Source: Bacteroidia bacterium
GTDB taxonomy: Bacteria > Bacteroidota > Bacteroidia > J057 > JAIXKT01
Direction: 5' to 3'
DNA length: 64,000 nt
Assembly: GCA_026932145.1 (NCBI GenBank)
Contig: JAIXKT010000021.1
Span: forward strand, 124,001 to 188,000
Shown here piece after piece: positions 55,546 to 64,000 of the stretch. Position 1 is the stretch's first letter. The number at the start of each line of letters is the position of its first letter. Below the pieces are notes generated by a model, which was not told the origin of the DNA, ran no database searches, and worked only from the letters and a program-made list of their open reading frames with translations. The translations under genes were made by a program, and so were the position numbers.

Positions 55546-57657
55546 ATGTTGTTTTTTAACTCCGTAGCTTTTTGGGGACTATTAGCCTTAGCAATTCCAA
55601 TAATTGTCCACTTTTTTAATTTTTGGAAGCCTAAGTCTGTTCTATTTAGTAATGTAGCACTTGTTCGGGAGGTTCAGACCAGAATCATCCGCAGAACAAC
55701 ATTGCAGCGTTATCTTCTATTGCTTTTTCGCTTATTAGCTATTGCGGCAGTTGTGGTCGCATTTGCCAACCCCGTTATTGTTAATCAACAAGATACTGCT
55801 GCCTTAAATCAAAGTCGGTCTATTGTGGTTATTGTGGATGATTCCTATAGCATGACGGCTTCCGATGCAGGCGGAAATTTACTGCAACAAGCTAAATATT
55901 TAGCTACAGAGTTGGTTAAGTCATACCCTGCCGGAGATGAATTTCAGGTTCAGGTACTATCTCATTTGCGTTTTCAAAATACTTTTACTACTCAGAATGA
56001 GGCAATTAAGCAAATTCAGGATATTAACAACCAAGAATCCGGCATCAGTCATCTAAGTATTTTAACTCGTTTAGCGGATCTCTTTGCTGCATCACGGAAT
56101 CCGGTTCGGCAAGTGTATTTTTTTTCTGACTTTCAGCGCTCTACCATTCTGGGTGATACAACCAAAACAGCACTAATAATTCCAAACGATATTTCCGTTA
56201 GCTATGTTACATTAGGCAAAACGAAGAACCCAAATGTTTATATTTCTGATATTCAACTAAATAAAAGAATTTTAGAAGTAGGGAAGCCGATAGATTTGGA
56301 TATTACCTTAAATAATGACTCTGACCAAGAAATTCAGAACTTAACGTTACACTTAGAGGTGGCAGGAAAGGCGGCTGCGGTTTCGTCTGAGTCTATTCAG
56401 GCAAATGAGCAGAAAAAAGCCGTTTTGTCATTTACACCGGCACAAGCCGGCTGGATTTCGGCAAAATTAACCTTAGACGATAGCCCGATAGAGTTTGACA
56501 ATACCCGTTATGCCTCTTTTTGGGTGCCGGAACGGGGTAATATTTTGTTTGTTGCCGGTGGCGACGAAAATGCCCGCTACCTGCGCTATGTGTATGAACA
56601 TTTACTGCCACAATTTTCAATTAAATTTATTTCAGAAAAAGAACTGCCTACAAAGAGTTTGGAGCAAGTGCAGGGAATCGTTTTAGCCGGTGTAACCGAA
56701 CTTTCTGCCGGTGTGCAGGAACGCTTAGTTTCTTTTACGGAAAACGGTGGCGGATTGCTGATTTTCCCACCGATGAAGCAAGAACCCACCGGAATAAACC
56801 AACTGTTAGCGACTGTTCATGGCGGAAAATTTATCACCAATGTCCACTACGGATCACCTCAAGCTATCAAAACTCCTGATTTACAACATCCTGTGTTTGA
56901 GGGAATCTTTCAAAAAACAACTGCTAAATCTGTTTTTGATAGCCCCACAATTTCACATCTTTGGCAATATGAACCCGGCAAAGAAGGCATACAAGGCACT
57001 ATCTTGCAAACCAACCTATCAGCGATTGTGCTACAAGAAATCAAATATCAGAATGGTCAGGTTTTTGTCTTTACTACTTTTCCGGACTTGATTTACAATG
57101 ACTTTCCGCTTAAAAGCGTTTTTGCACCCATAATTCATCGGCTTTCGATGCTAATGACCCAGACGGCACACCCACAACTGAGCTATGTGTTGGGGGAAGC
57201 TGCACCTCATAAACTACAACTCAAAAGAGAAGATATTGTTAAAATTAAAAATGAGGCCGGTTCTGAATGGATTCCACAACAATTTTTCCAAAATCAGACA
57301 CTTAACTTACGCTTTGATGAATTACAACTTGTTCCGGGAAATTACCAATTGTGGTTAAAAGACAGTTTGTTAGAAAAAATATCATTTAACAGCAGCGACC
57401 GTGAATCAAAGTTAGCCAACGTAACTTCTAATGAATTAACTACTTTTTTACGGGATGTCGGTATTTCTGGGGTTCGAGTTATGGGTGGTTCACCTGACCA
57501 AATCCGTGAATACGTAAGCCAGCAACAAGAAGGAACACCCCTCTGGAAATATTTTATATGGATAGCCGCAGGATGCTTGCTCTTAGAAACCATTACAGCC
57601 CGCTGGCAAACCATTCAAGCATGGACACTTTCTATAAGGCCAAAATTAAAGACGTAG
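55546..57657 (+). CDS. BatA-type aerotolerance membrane protein with vWA-like domain
   Basis: Membrane protein of 703 residues. The N-terminal BatA domain has two TM segments (VAFWGLLALAIPIIVHFFNFW, with the family's downstream RTTLQRYLLLLFRLLAIAAVVVAF). A vWA-like domain with a MIDAS-type DxSxS (Asp98, Ser100, Ser102) follows, then beta-sandwich parts and a final TM (YFIWIAAGCLLLETI). In Bacteroides, bat genes protect against oxygen, but this is the long stand-alone type common in Bacteroidota, and its exact role is unclear. It ends 13 bases from the convergent rodA stop. Confidence 0.85.
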   Translation: MLFFNSVAFWGLLALAIPIIVHFFNFWKPKSVLFSNVALVREVQTRIIRRTTLQRYLLLLFRLLAIAAVVVAFANPVIVNQQDTAALNQSRSIVVIVDDSYSMTASDAGGNLLQQAKYLATELVKSYPAGDEFQVQVLSHLRFQNTFTTQNEAIKQIQDINNQESGISHLSILTRLADLFAASRNPVRQVYFFSDFQRSTILGDTTKTALIIPNDISVSYVTLGKTKNPNVYISDIQLNKRILEVGKPIDLDITLNNDSDQEIQNLTLHLEVAGKAAAVSSESIQANEQKKAVLSFTPAQAGWISAKLTLDDSPIEFDNTRYASFWVPERGNILFVAGGDENARYLRYVYEHLLPQFSIKFISEKELPTKSLEQVQGIVLAGVTELSAGVQERLVSFTENGGGLLIFPPMKQEPTGINQLLATVHGGKFITNVHYGSPQAIKTPDLQHPVFEGIFQKTTAKSVFDSPTISHLWQYEPGKEGIQGTILQTNLSAIVLQEIKYQNGQVFVFTTFPDLIYNDFPLKSVFAPIIHRLSMLMTQTAHPQLSYVLGEAAPHKLQLKREDIVKIKNEAGSEWIPQQFFQNQTLNLRFDELQLVPGNYQLWLKDSLLEKISFNSSDRESKLANVTSNELTTFLRDVGISGVRVMGGSPDQIREYVSQQQEGTPLWKYFIWIAAGCLLLETITARWQTIQAWTLSIRPKLKT

Positions 57658-57670
57658 TGCAAAAATCATT

Positions 57671-58948
57671 TTAGTAGCTGAATGACTCTAAGATATTGAC
57701 GCGATTCGCATAATGATTCAGCAAGATAGCCAGCATTATAGAAAAAGAAATCATGGAAGACCCACCATAACTAAAAAAAGGTAACGGAATCCCGATCACC
57801 GGAGCCAAGCCAATGGTCATACCAATGTTAATTGCATAATGATACAGAAAAATAGACGCTACACCATAGCCGTAGATACGAGCATATTTCGTTTTGGCTG
57901 TTTCTGCAATATTTACAATTTGGTATAAAAACACAAAAAACAATAATATCAAAATCGTAGTACCGACCCAGCCATATTCTTCACCGATGGTGCAAAAAAT
58001 AAAGTCAGTATGTTGTTCTGGCACAAAGTCAAATTTTGTTTGGGTGCCATTCAAAAAGCCTTTTCCTAAGCTTCCGCCAGATCCAATGGCTATTTTAGAT
58101 TGTGTAACGTTCCAGCCAACACCAAGAGGGTCACTATTGGGGTTAATTAATGCCTGAATCCGGCTTTGCTGATGTGATTCAAGCACATTCCCAACAACCC
58201 AATCTATCCCGATAACCCAAACTCCGTAAAAAATAAATCCGGCAATGTGCAACCATAAATTTTTACGTTGATTTAAAAAGAAATAACTGCCCAATACCAT
58301 AAACAGCAATACACCTAAAACCCAAATTTTAGTTACCAATAAAGAAAGAACAGCAAAAAATATCGCCCAAAAACCAAATATTAAATATCCAATCGAAAGC
58401 CCTTCCCGATAAAAAATAAAAATTAAGCTGGTAAAAACCAATGCGCTGCCGGTATCATGCTGCAAAACAGTTAATAACATCGGTAGCAAAATAATCCCAA
58501 TAGCAATTATTCGTTGTAAGGGTTTATCCAAAGAAAAACTATAATGAGACATATATTGGCTTAAAGCCATAATAGTGGTGATTTTGGCAAACTCTGACGG
58601 CTGAACGCCAAAACCGCCAACCATAAACCACGACTTGGCACCATGTACGGTTTCACCGGTAAAAGTTACTAATAGTAACAATAAAATCGTGATGCCATAT
58701 AGCCAGTAGCTGAGGGTGTTTAAAAGCGATGTTTTAATAGCCAAAATAATCAACGAAACAAATGCTGATACTGCAATAAAAAGCAGCTGCCTTCCGTAAT
58801 AAGTTTCAAGACTAAACCAGCTAACCCCTTCAACGGGCTTAGATACCGAATAGATATTTAGCCAGCCAAAAATCACAAATATTGAATATAAACAGACTAA
58901 AATCCAATCTATTTCAACTTCCTTTCGTTTAAACTGTACTGTGCGCAT
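57671..58948 (-). CDS. rodA: Rod shape-determining protein RodA (SEDS glycosyltransferase)
   Basis: Polytopic SEDS-family peptidoglycan polymerase of 425 residues with about ten TM segments. It contains GAKSWFMVGGFGVQPSEFAKI, QSKIAIGSGGSLGKGFLNGTQTKFDFVPEQHTDFIF, and the C-terminal APVIGIPLPFFSYGGSSMI. The FVPEQHTDFIF block is typical of RodA; FtsW has a related sequence. It acts with a class B PBP in wall elongation. The start is 8 bases downstream of the pth stop. No mreBCD or mrdA (PBP2) is adjacent. Confidence 0.92.
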   Translation of the reverse strand: MRTVQFKRKEVEIDWILVCLYSIFVIFGWLNIYSVSKPVEGVSWFSLETYYGRQLLFIAVSAFVSLIILAIKTSLLNTLSYWLYGITILLLLLVTFTGETVHGAKSWFMVGGFGVQPSEFAKITTIMALSQYMSHYSFSLDKPLQRIIAIGIILLPMLLTVLQHDTGSALVFTSLIFIFYREGLSIGYLIFGFWAIFFAVLSLLVTKIWVLGVLLFMVLGSYFFLNQRKNLWLHIAGFIFYGVWVIGIDWVVGNVLESHQQSRIQALINPNSDPLGVGWNVTQSKIAIGSGGSLGKGFLNGTQTKFDFVPEQHTDFIFCTIGEEYGWVGTTILILLFFVFLYQIVNIAETAKTKYARIYGYGVASIFLYHYAINIGMTIGLAPVIGIPLPFFSYGGSSMISFSIMLAILLNHYANRVNILESFSY

Positions 58949-58956
58949 CAGTAGTT

Positions 58957-59538
58957 TTATTTAGTAAGCAGGTTTTTATTGGCTCTGGTCATCGTTTCCT
59001 GAATTCCCCGAAAAATAAAATCTTCGATAGCTACACAACAAGCAGGTAAAATGGTTGTTTGTAAATCACTTTGTTCCGAATTGGAAAATTCACCTAACAC
59101 AAAATCAGTTTGTTTTCCTTTAGAAAAACTATCTCCAATGCCGATTCTAAGTCTTGGGAAGTTTTCTGTTTGTAATACTTCTTGAATATTTCGGAAGCCA
59201 TTATGGCCGGCGTGGCTTCCTTTGGAGCGAACCCTTATCGAACCAAAGGGGAGAGCTAAGTCATCTGCAATAATTAAACATTGCTCTGTTGGGATTCGGT
59301 GAAGTGTTAGGTGAGTTTGCACGGCTTTTCCACTTAAATTCATATAAGTAACCGGTTTAATCACGACTACACTTTTTCCTCGATAGGTAAATTGAGCGGA
59401 GTATGCGGCTTTATCTTGTGTCCAAGCCTCTTGGCGTTGGTGCACCCACATATCCACAGCCATAAAACCTACATTGTGGCGGGTTTTTGCATACTCTGCA
59501 CCAATATTTCCTAAACCTACTATTAAAAATCGGGACAT
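58957..59538 (-). CDS. pth: Peptidyl-tRNA hydrolase
   Basis: Releases tRNA from stalled peptidyl-tRNA. The 193-residue protein has LIVGLGNIGAEYAKTRHNVGF (Asn11, His21), TYMNLSGKAV (Asn67), IIADDLALPFGSIRVRSKGSHAGHNGFRNI (Asp92/93) and GIGDSF, which is the full bacterial Pth set. It starts at the ATG at 59538 behind its own promoter box and lies between folC and rodA. Confidence 0.96.
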   Translation of the reverse strand: MSRFLIVGLGNIGAEYAKTRHNVGFMAVDMWVHQRQEAWTQDKAAYSAQFTYRGKSVVVIKPVTYMNLSGKAVQTHLTLHRIPTEQCLIIADDLALPFGSIRVRSKGSHAGHNGFRNIQEVLQTENFPRLRIGIGDSFSKGKQTDFVLGEFSNSEQSDLQTTILPACCVAIEDFIFRGIQETMTRANKNLLTK

Positions 59539-59545
59539 TACGGCG

Positions 59546-59553
59546 CAAAATTA
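59546..59553 (-). promoter_or_regulatory. -7 box abutting the pth start
   Basis: TAATTTTG on the minus strand with 7 bases (CGCCGTA) to the ATG at 59538, so a leader of 0-3 bases. Confidence 0.6.
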
Positions 59554-59617
59554 ATCACAGAAACCCACTTTTTACTTGCCTACTTATTATTGAAGCTGTT
59601 TTTTGCTGAATAACGAA

Positions 59618-60922
59618 CTATTTTTGGGCTTCAATAAAGGTTAATGCTTCTGAAACAACAAAGGTGCTTCCGGTTACTAAGACAACATCATTAGGAAGTG
59701 ATTGCTGCATAGCAACTTGCAATGCTTCTGCAACGGATTGAAACCCTTTACCACTTAGATTTAACCGGCCTGTTATCTCTACCAATTTACTGACCGGAAG
59801 GCTCCTGTGAGATTGTGCTGCACACCAGTAATAAGCGGCGTTTTTAGGTAATTGTTCTAATACAGGCAGCACTTCTTTGTCTCCCACCATTCCCCAAACG
59901 ATATGCCAGTTTTTAACGGCAGTCAAATGGTTCATTTGTGCGATAATTTCTAAGATACCGGCTTTATTGTGGCCAACATCTATGATTACTGTTGGGTTAG
60001 TGTAAATTTGATCCCATCTGCCGCGTAATCCCGTCAGTGTATTAACATTGGCCATTCCATCCCAGATTGCAAAATTCGGTATAGTGAAGCCAATATTTTG
60101 CAGCGTTTTTACGGCAGCTAACACCGTACGAAAATTATAACGCTGATAATAACCTTTTAAGGAAGCAGAAAATCTAACTTCTGCTTGGTTTATCGGCTTC
60201 CAAATCCAATCTGGATCGCAATAAATTACTTCCCCAATACTTTGTGCGTCAACTAATGGGGCCATTACTTCGTATGCAACTTTCTCAAAAACCGGCATTG
60301 ATTCCGGTTGGTTTTCTCCGATAACACAAGGAACATGAGGTTTTATAATTCCGGCTTTCTCAAATGCAATTTGAGCTAAGGTATTACCCAGTAAATCTTG
60401 ATGATCCCAAGAAATATTGGTGATGATAGAAAGCAATGGAGTAATGATATTGGTGGAATCTAACCGCCCGCCTAATCCAACTTCGATAACTGCAATAGCT
60501 ACTTTTTGGTCAGCAAACCAGCTAAAAGCTAAGGCAACGGTAACTTCAAAAAAACTGGGGTTGATTTTTTCAATTAAGCTGTAATTATTTGATAAAAAAT
60601 TAATTACATAATTTTCTGGTATTTCACAGCCGTTAATTTTGATGCGCTCAGTGAACCGAAGTAGGTGAGGAGAGGTGTAAAGCCCAACTTTAAAGCAGTT
60701 TGTACTTTGGAGTATAGCTGCAAGCAGGTGTGATGTAGATCCTTTTCCGTTTGTTCCGGCGATGTGAATGGTTTTAAATTTTGTATGAGGATTTCCCAAT
60801 GCGCTACACAGTGCGGTGATATTACCGATGTCTGTTTTATAGGCGGCTTTACCGTCCCGAGAAAAGTAGGGTAACTTGTTGTATAAATAATTTGTTACTT
60901 CGGAGATATTTTGGAATTGCAT
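59618..60922 (-). CDS. folC: Folylpolyglutamate synthase / dihydrofolate synthase
   Basis: Mur-ligase-fold enzyme of 434 residues that adds glutamate to dihydropteroate and folates. The ATP loop is AGTNGKGSTSHLL (about residues 55-67), with VGLYTSPHLLRFTERIKING, EVGLGGRLDSTNII and TNISWDHQDLLGNTLAQIAFEKAGIIK following as in FolC. Being in a cluster with murE and mraY suggests it replaces murD positionally, but the motifs are FolC, not MurD. It starts 21 bases after the mraY stop. Confidence 0.95.
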   Translation of the reverse strand: MQFQNISEVTNYLYNKLPYFSRDGKAAYKTDIGNITALCSALGNPHTKFKTIHIAGTNGKGSTSHLLAAILQSTNCFKVGLYTSPHLLRFTERIKINGCEIPENYVINFLSNNYSLIEKINPSFFEVTVALAFSWFADQKVAIAVIEVGLGGRLDSTNIITPLLSIITNISWDHQDLLGNTLAQIAFEKAGIIKPHVPCVIGENQPESMPVFEKVAYEVMAPLVDAQSIGEVIYCDPDWIWKPINQAEVRFSASLKGYYQRYNFRTVLAAVKTLQNIGFTIPNFAIWDGMANVNTLTGLRGRWDQIYTNPTVIIDVGHNKAGILEIIAQMNHLTAVKNWHIVWGMVGDKEVLPVLEQLPKNAAYYWCAAQSHRSLPVSKLVEITGRLNLSGKGFQSVAEALQVAMQQSLPNDVVLVTGSTFVVSEALTFIEAQK

Positions 60923-60943
60923 TATAGTAAATGCTTTATGAAA

Positions 60944-62365
60944 CTATCGTAGCTTGAGGGTAGCAAAAGTTAATATTCCGAGAATGATTGTGATAATCCA
61001 AAATCGGGTTACGATTTTAGATTCATGCATTCCTTCTAACTCAAAGTGGTGATGCAGGGGGGACATTTTGAGGATTCGTTTTCCTACGCCGTATTTCTTT
61101 TTTGTATATTTAAAATAAGCAACTTGAAGCATAACGGATAGATTTTCAACAAAATAGACTCCGCAGATTAGGGGCAATAGGAGTTCTTTTTTTACCATCA
61201 GAGCGAGTACAGCAACGGCAGATCCTAATGCTAAACTGCCGGTATCTCCCATAAAAATCTGTGCCGGATAAGCGTTATACCATAAAAAGCCGACACAAGC
61301 GCCTATCATGGCAGCTGTAAATACTAAAAGTTCACCACTTTGGGGAATAAAAGCAATATTCAAATAGCTGGCTATCACGGCATTACCGGAACAATAGGCA
61401 AATATTCCCAGTATTACAGTAACGATGGCTGTAACGCCTGCGGCTAAACCATCTAAACCGTCAGTGATATTAGCACCGTTAGAAACTGCCGTAATAATAA
61501 AAATAGCTACTAAAATGTAAATTATTTTTGTTCCCCAACCGGGTTCATTTTCCCAAAAAGCAAAATAAGTATAGTTAAAAGAAAAGTTTTTAAAAAAAGG
61601 AACACTTGTTTCGGTCATAAAAGTCTCGTCTTTACTTCCAAACAGTTCGGCAGCAGTTCGGGCACGCTCTTCAGTCGGTACTGAAATTGTTTTTAAAATA
61701 GGGATACTTTGACCGTTATTTCGTTCCAAAGTATATTCCCAAAAAATAAAATTTTGTTTTGATTGGATATATTTTTCAGCATGAAAATCTTCGCCGTCCA
61801 CTTTAATCAGTTTATCATTTTTCTGAAATCCGATTTTTTTGAGGTATAAGTTTGGTTTTATGGTGTTGTCAGAACGTATTCTGATTTTAGAGGATCGGAA
61901 ATCAGGGTGCGTTACCATCACTACTCCCACGATTAGCCCTAAAAGTATCTGACCCATTAGCTTAAATTTGGCTTTAAGGCCATCTTTATTTTTCAAAAAA
62001 ACCTTGATATAATCATCGGTAAAACCCACAATCCCCATCCACAGAGTAGCGGTTAGGATAACAACGATGTAGGCATTTTGAATATCCGCCCACAGTAATG
62101 TGGGAATAACGATGGCAATTATGAGGATGATTCCCCCCATAGTGGGCGTTCCGGCCTTTGGTTTATGGCTTTGAGGGCCTTCGGAGCGAATTTGCTCCCC
62201 AATTAGCTTTTTCTTTAAAAAAAGAATGATTTTTTTCCCAACTAATAAGGAAAGAAGCAGTGAAAATATGGCAGCTAAGACAGACCTAAATGTTAGGTAT
62301 TGAAATACGCCGAAGCCCACCGGGTCATAAGTTTCTCGCAGCCAGTCTAAGAGATAATACAGCAT
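60944..62365 (-). CDS. mraY: Phospho-MurNAc-pentapeptide transferase with a PDZ-like insertion
   Basis: Integral-membrane enzyme that makes lipid I from UDP-MurNAc-pentapeptide and undecaprenyl phosphate. Core motifs are present: QSHKPKAGTPTMGG, FTDDYIKV (catalytic Asp pair), NGANITDGLDGLAAG, MGDTGSLALG and the C-terminal MSPLHHHFEL. The 473-residue length is far above the usual ~360. An insertion of about 125 residues (about 152-278, bases 61532-61912) follows VGVVMVTHPDFRSSKIRIR. Its central part (about 168-228) reads like a PDZ domain: LKKIGFQKNDKLIKVDGEDF, then YTLERNNGQSIPI. Shares one base with the murE stop. Confidence 0.95.
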   Translation of the reverse strand: MLYYLLDWLRETYDPVGFGVFQYLTFRSVLAAIFSLLLSLLVGKKIILFLKKKLIGEQIRSEGPQSHKPKAGTPTMGGIILIIAIVIPTLLWADIQNAYIVVILTATLWMGIVGFTDDYIKVFLKNKDGLKAKFKLMGQILLGLIVGVVMVTHPDFRSSKIRIRSDNTIKPNLYLKKIGFQKNDKLIKVDGEDFHAEKYIQSKQNFIFWEYTLERNNGQSIPILKTISVPTEERARTAAELFGSKDETFMTETSVPFFKNFSFNYTYFAFWENEPGWGTKIIYILVAIFIITAVSNGANITDGLDGLAAGVTAIVTVILGIFAYCSGNAVIASYLNIAFIPQSGELLVFTAAMIGACVGFLWYNAYPAQIFMGDTGSLALGSAVAVLALMVKKELLLPLICGVYFVENLSVMLQVAYFKYTKKKYGVGKRILKMSPLHHHFELEGMHESKIVTRFWIITIILGILTFATLKLR

Positions 62366-63816
62366 TATTTGAGTATTTCTTGGATAATTTTAAAGTCATC
62401 AAATGGATATTTTGTTCCTTGAATTTCTTGGTAGGTTTCATGGCCTTTTCCGGCTACTAAGATGATGTCGTTTGGTTCTGCGAGAGTTACGGCTGTTTCG
62501 ATAGCTGATTTTCTGTTTTCGATAAGCTGAACTTTGCTTTTTTGTGCATACGGAACACCGGTTAGCATCATTTGGAGGATTTTGTCGGCGGGTTCGCTAC
62601 GGGGGTTATCTGAGGTAAATATCGCTAAATCAGCAAAATAAGAGGCTATTTTACCCATCTTAGGGCGTTTTTCGTTGTCTCTATCGCCACCGCAGCCCAC
62701 AACTACGATAATTTTACCGCTATGATGATTCAGTTCTTTGATGGTTTCCAAAACATTTTGTAATGCGTCTGGCGTGTGCGCATAATCTACAATTCCGATG
62801 CGGTTGTTTGGCGAGATATGTATCTGAAATCTACCGGGTGCTCCCGTTACTTTACTTAATCCCAATAATATTTCATCTTTATTAAATCCTAATTCACAAG
62901 CAGTTGCATAAGCACACAGTAAATTGTAAGCGTTAAAAGTTCCGGTTAGTTTAAACCAAGAGTCTTTGCCATCTAAATACAGATGCAATCCATGCAATAG
63001 TTTTTCAATGATTTTGGCGGTGTAATCAGCTGGACGGTGCAAGGCATATTTTAAAACTCTGGCACCGGTATTCTGAACCATTATCAGCCCGTTTTTATCA
63101 TCAATATTTGTGATAGCAAAAGAGCCTTTGCTTAACCCATTAAATAAAAGCTGTTTAGCTCCAATGTATTGTTGAAAAGTTTGGTGGTAATCTAAGTGGT
63201 CATGCGTGATGTTTGTGAATAATGCTCCGGTAAACGGTATTCCGGCAGTCCGTTGTTGCACTAAGGCATGAGAGCTTACTTCCATAAAACAATAACTACA
63301 GCCGGCAATTAGCATTTCATTGAAATAGTAATGCAACTGCAAGGCATCCGGTGTTGTGTGGGAAGCCGGCAATTTCTGCTCATTGATTTTGATACAAACA
63401 GTTGAGATAAGCCCTGCTCCAACACCGAGTTCAAGCATCAATTGGTGGAGTATTGTGGCAACGGTTGTTTTGCCGTTGGTTCCGGTAACGCCGATGATTT
63501 TTAGTTTTTGGGCTGGATTTTCATAAAAGTTGGCAGCTAAAACAGCTAAGCTTCGGGCGGAGTCAGATACACGTACGTAGGTAATCTCTGGAAGAATATC
63601 AGCCGGAATATGTTCACAAACGATAACAGATGCTCCGGCGTTTAATGCAGCGCTAATATGTTGATGCCCGTCAGTATGTTCTCCCTTAACAGCTACAAAT
63701 ACGTCTTTTGGGTGCACTAATCGAGAATCTTGGCAAATCTGGGAAACCTGCTGGTTGGTAGAACCAAACACTTCAATAATAGGAACCCGATAAAGCAAAT
63801 CCTGCAACGATTTCAT
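62365..63816 (-). CDS. murE: UDP-MurNAc-L-Ala-D-Glu:meso-diaminopimelate ligase
   Basis: Cytoplasmic Mur ligase of 483 residues that adds the third residue of the stem peptide. The ATP loop is IIGVTGTNGKTTVATIL, followed by TTPDALQLHYYFNEML, MEVSSHAL and NITHDHLDYH. The substrate motif is DNPR (FTSDNPRSEPAD), which is associated with meso-diaminopimelate rather than lysine. Near the end is LVAGKGHETYQEI. Its stop shares one base with the mraY ATG. A degenerate box (TAATTTCG, 63836-63843) lies 19 bases upstream of its ATG. Confidence 0.96.
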   Translation of the reverse strand: MKSLQDLLYRVPIIEVFGSTNQQVSQICQDSRLVHPKDVFVAVKGEHTDGHQHISAALNAGASVIVCEHIPADILPEITYVRVSDSARSLAVLAANFYENPAQKLKIIGVTGTNGKTTVATILHQLMLELGVGAGLISTVCIKINEQKLPASHTTPDALQLHYYFNEMLIAGCSYCFMEVSSHALVQQRTAGIPFTGALFTNITHDHLDYHQTFQQYIGAKQLLFNGLSKGSFAITNIDDKNGLIMVQNTGARVLKYALHRPADYTAKIIEKLLHGLHLYLDGKDSWFKLTGTFNAYNLLCAYATACELGFNKDEILLGLSKVTGAPGRFQIHISPNNRIGIVDYAHTPDALQNVLETIKELNHHSGKIIVVVGCGGDRDNEKRPKMGKIASYFADLAIFTSDNPRSEPADKILQMMLTGVPYAQKSKVQLIENRKSAIETAVTLAEPNDIILVAGKGHETYQEIQGTKYPFDDFKIIQEILK

Positions 63817-64000
63817 TGCATTTCTAATATGCCTGCGAAATTACTGCTTTGTTGTATCTTGTATCGTATTCTTTACGTTAATATTTCCAGAGGCACTTAT
63901 TCTGTTTAAATAAGATATTGTGAATTATTTGTGCCTTGATAATCACAGTTTAATATTTTGGGGAAGTTATTCTGGTGGATTTTGTTTGTAGTTTGCCCAT
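63817..64000. other. Region upstream of murE at the window edge
   Basis: AT-rich sequence with the weak box at 63836-63843. An in-frame minus-strand stop at 63952-63954 could close a gene that begins outside the window (16 codons are visible, ending ITSPKY), but this cannot be judged. No PBP or PASTA sequence, the usual murE neighbour, is seen. Confidence 0.35.

Noticed and set aside
1-64000. Mobile element, prophage, CRISPR array or defence system
   Set aside because: No transposase, integrase, tRNA-linked repeat, regularly spaced repeats or known defence gene was found in either strand.

Overview
This window is a stretch of core chromosome from a member of the Bacteroidota. The signs are AT-rich DNA, Bacteroidetes-type promoter boxes (TAnnTTTG about 7 bases before the transcript start) ahead of most transcription units, and weak Shine-Dalgarno sites. 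There is also a secreted protein with a type B gliding/T9SS C-terminal sorting domain, and several Bacteroidota-typical families (DUF4783, DUF4476, DUF4197, FtsL-like, the BatA-type aerotolerance family). I cannot place it below phylum. I found no rRNA, tRNA, CRISPR array, insertion sequence, prophage or defence island.

Layout. 1-2012: truncated DUF4783 protein and gltX. 2232-4610: acpP-fabF-rnc. 4679-6147: a U32 (TrhP-like) tRNA hydroxylation protein overlapping a small ferredoxin. 6445-10889: OmpA-like lectin-fold protein, mscL and a large T9SS type B cargo. 10953-13564: an apparently dead M16 peptidase with a degenerate OmpA-like tail, overlapping a methyltransferase. 13651-17031: the fused cobalamin/G-protein isobutyryl-CoA mutase IcmF. 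17284-21471: lipoproteins, a DUF4476 protein, queA, an orphan DppB-like permease and a 40-residue lipoprotein. 21678-24702: ftsI, ftsL-like and a NuoI-like ferredoxin. 24812-33417: FIST sensor protein, proS, gcvP, an unknown protein and recQ. 33564-40823: envelope lipoproteins, orphan nuoI, a crotonase, an OmpA porin and a bacterial Ig-like lipoprotein. 41038-48036: maeB, a conserved protein often misnamed asparagine synthetase B with a DUF3108 partner, a thioredoxin-fold protein, DUF4197, and an NlpC/P60-like protein lacking its cysteine. 48237-57657: Wzz-like protein, xseA-xseB, a deoxyhypusine-synthase-like enzyme, uppS, bamA and a BatA-like protein. 57671-63816 (minus strand): murE-mraY-folC-pth-rodA.

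How genes work together. Cell-wall and envelope growth is the strongest theme. murE and mraY make lipid I, uppS makes the carrier lipid, ftsI/ftsL and rodA polymerise and crosslink, and bamA inserts outer-membrane proteins. These genes are scattered over three loci, and the usual division/cell-wall (dcw) cluster is broken up. Translation (gltX, proS, queA, trhP-like, pth, rnc) and central carbon metabolism (maeB, gcvP, icmF) fill most of the rest.

The items most worth a second look are a PDZ-like insertion inside MraY and a set of promoters whose -7 box abuts the start codon, implying leaderless transcripts. Others are the TrhP-ferredoxin gene pair, two pseudoenzyme candidates (M16 and NlpC/P60), and the deoxyhypusine-synthase homologue in a bacterium. 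I did not find a multi-gene system that I could defend as wholly new.
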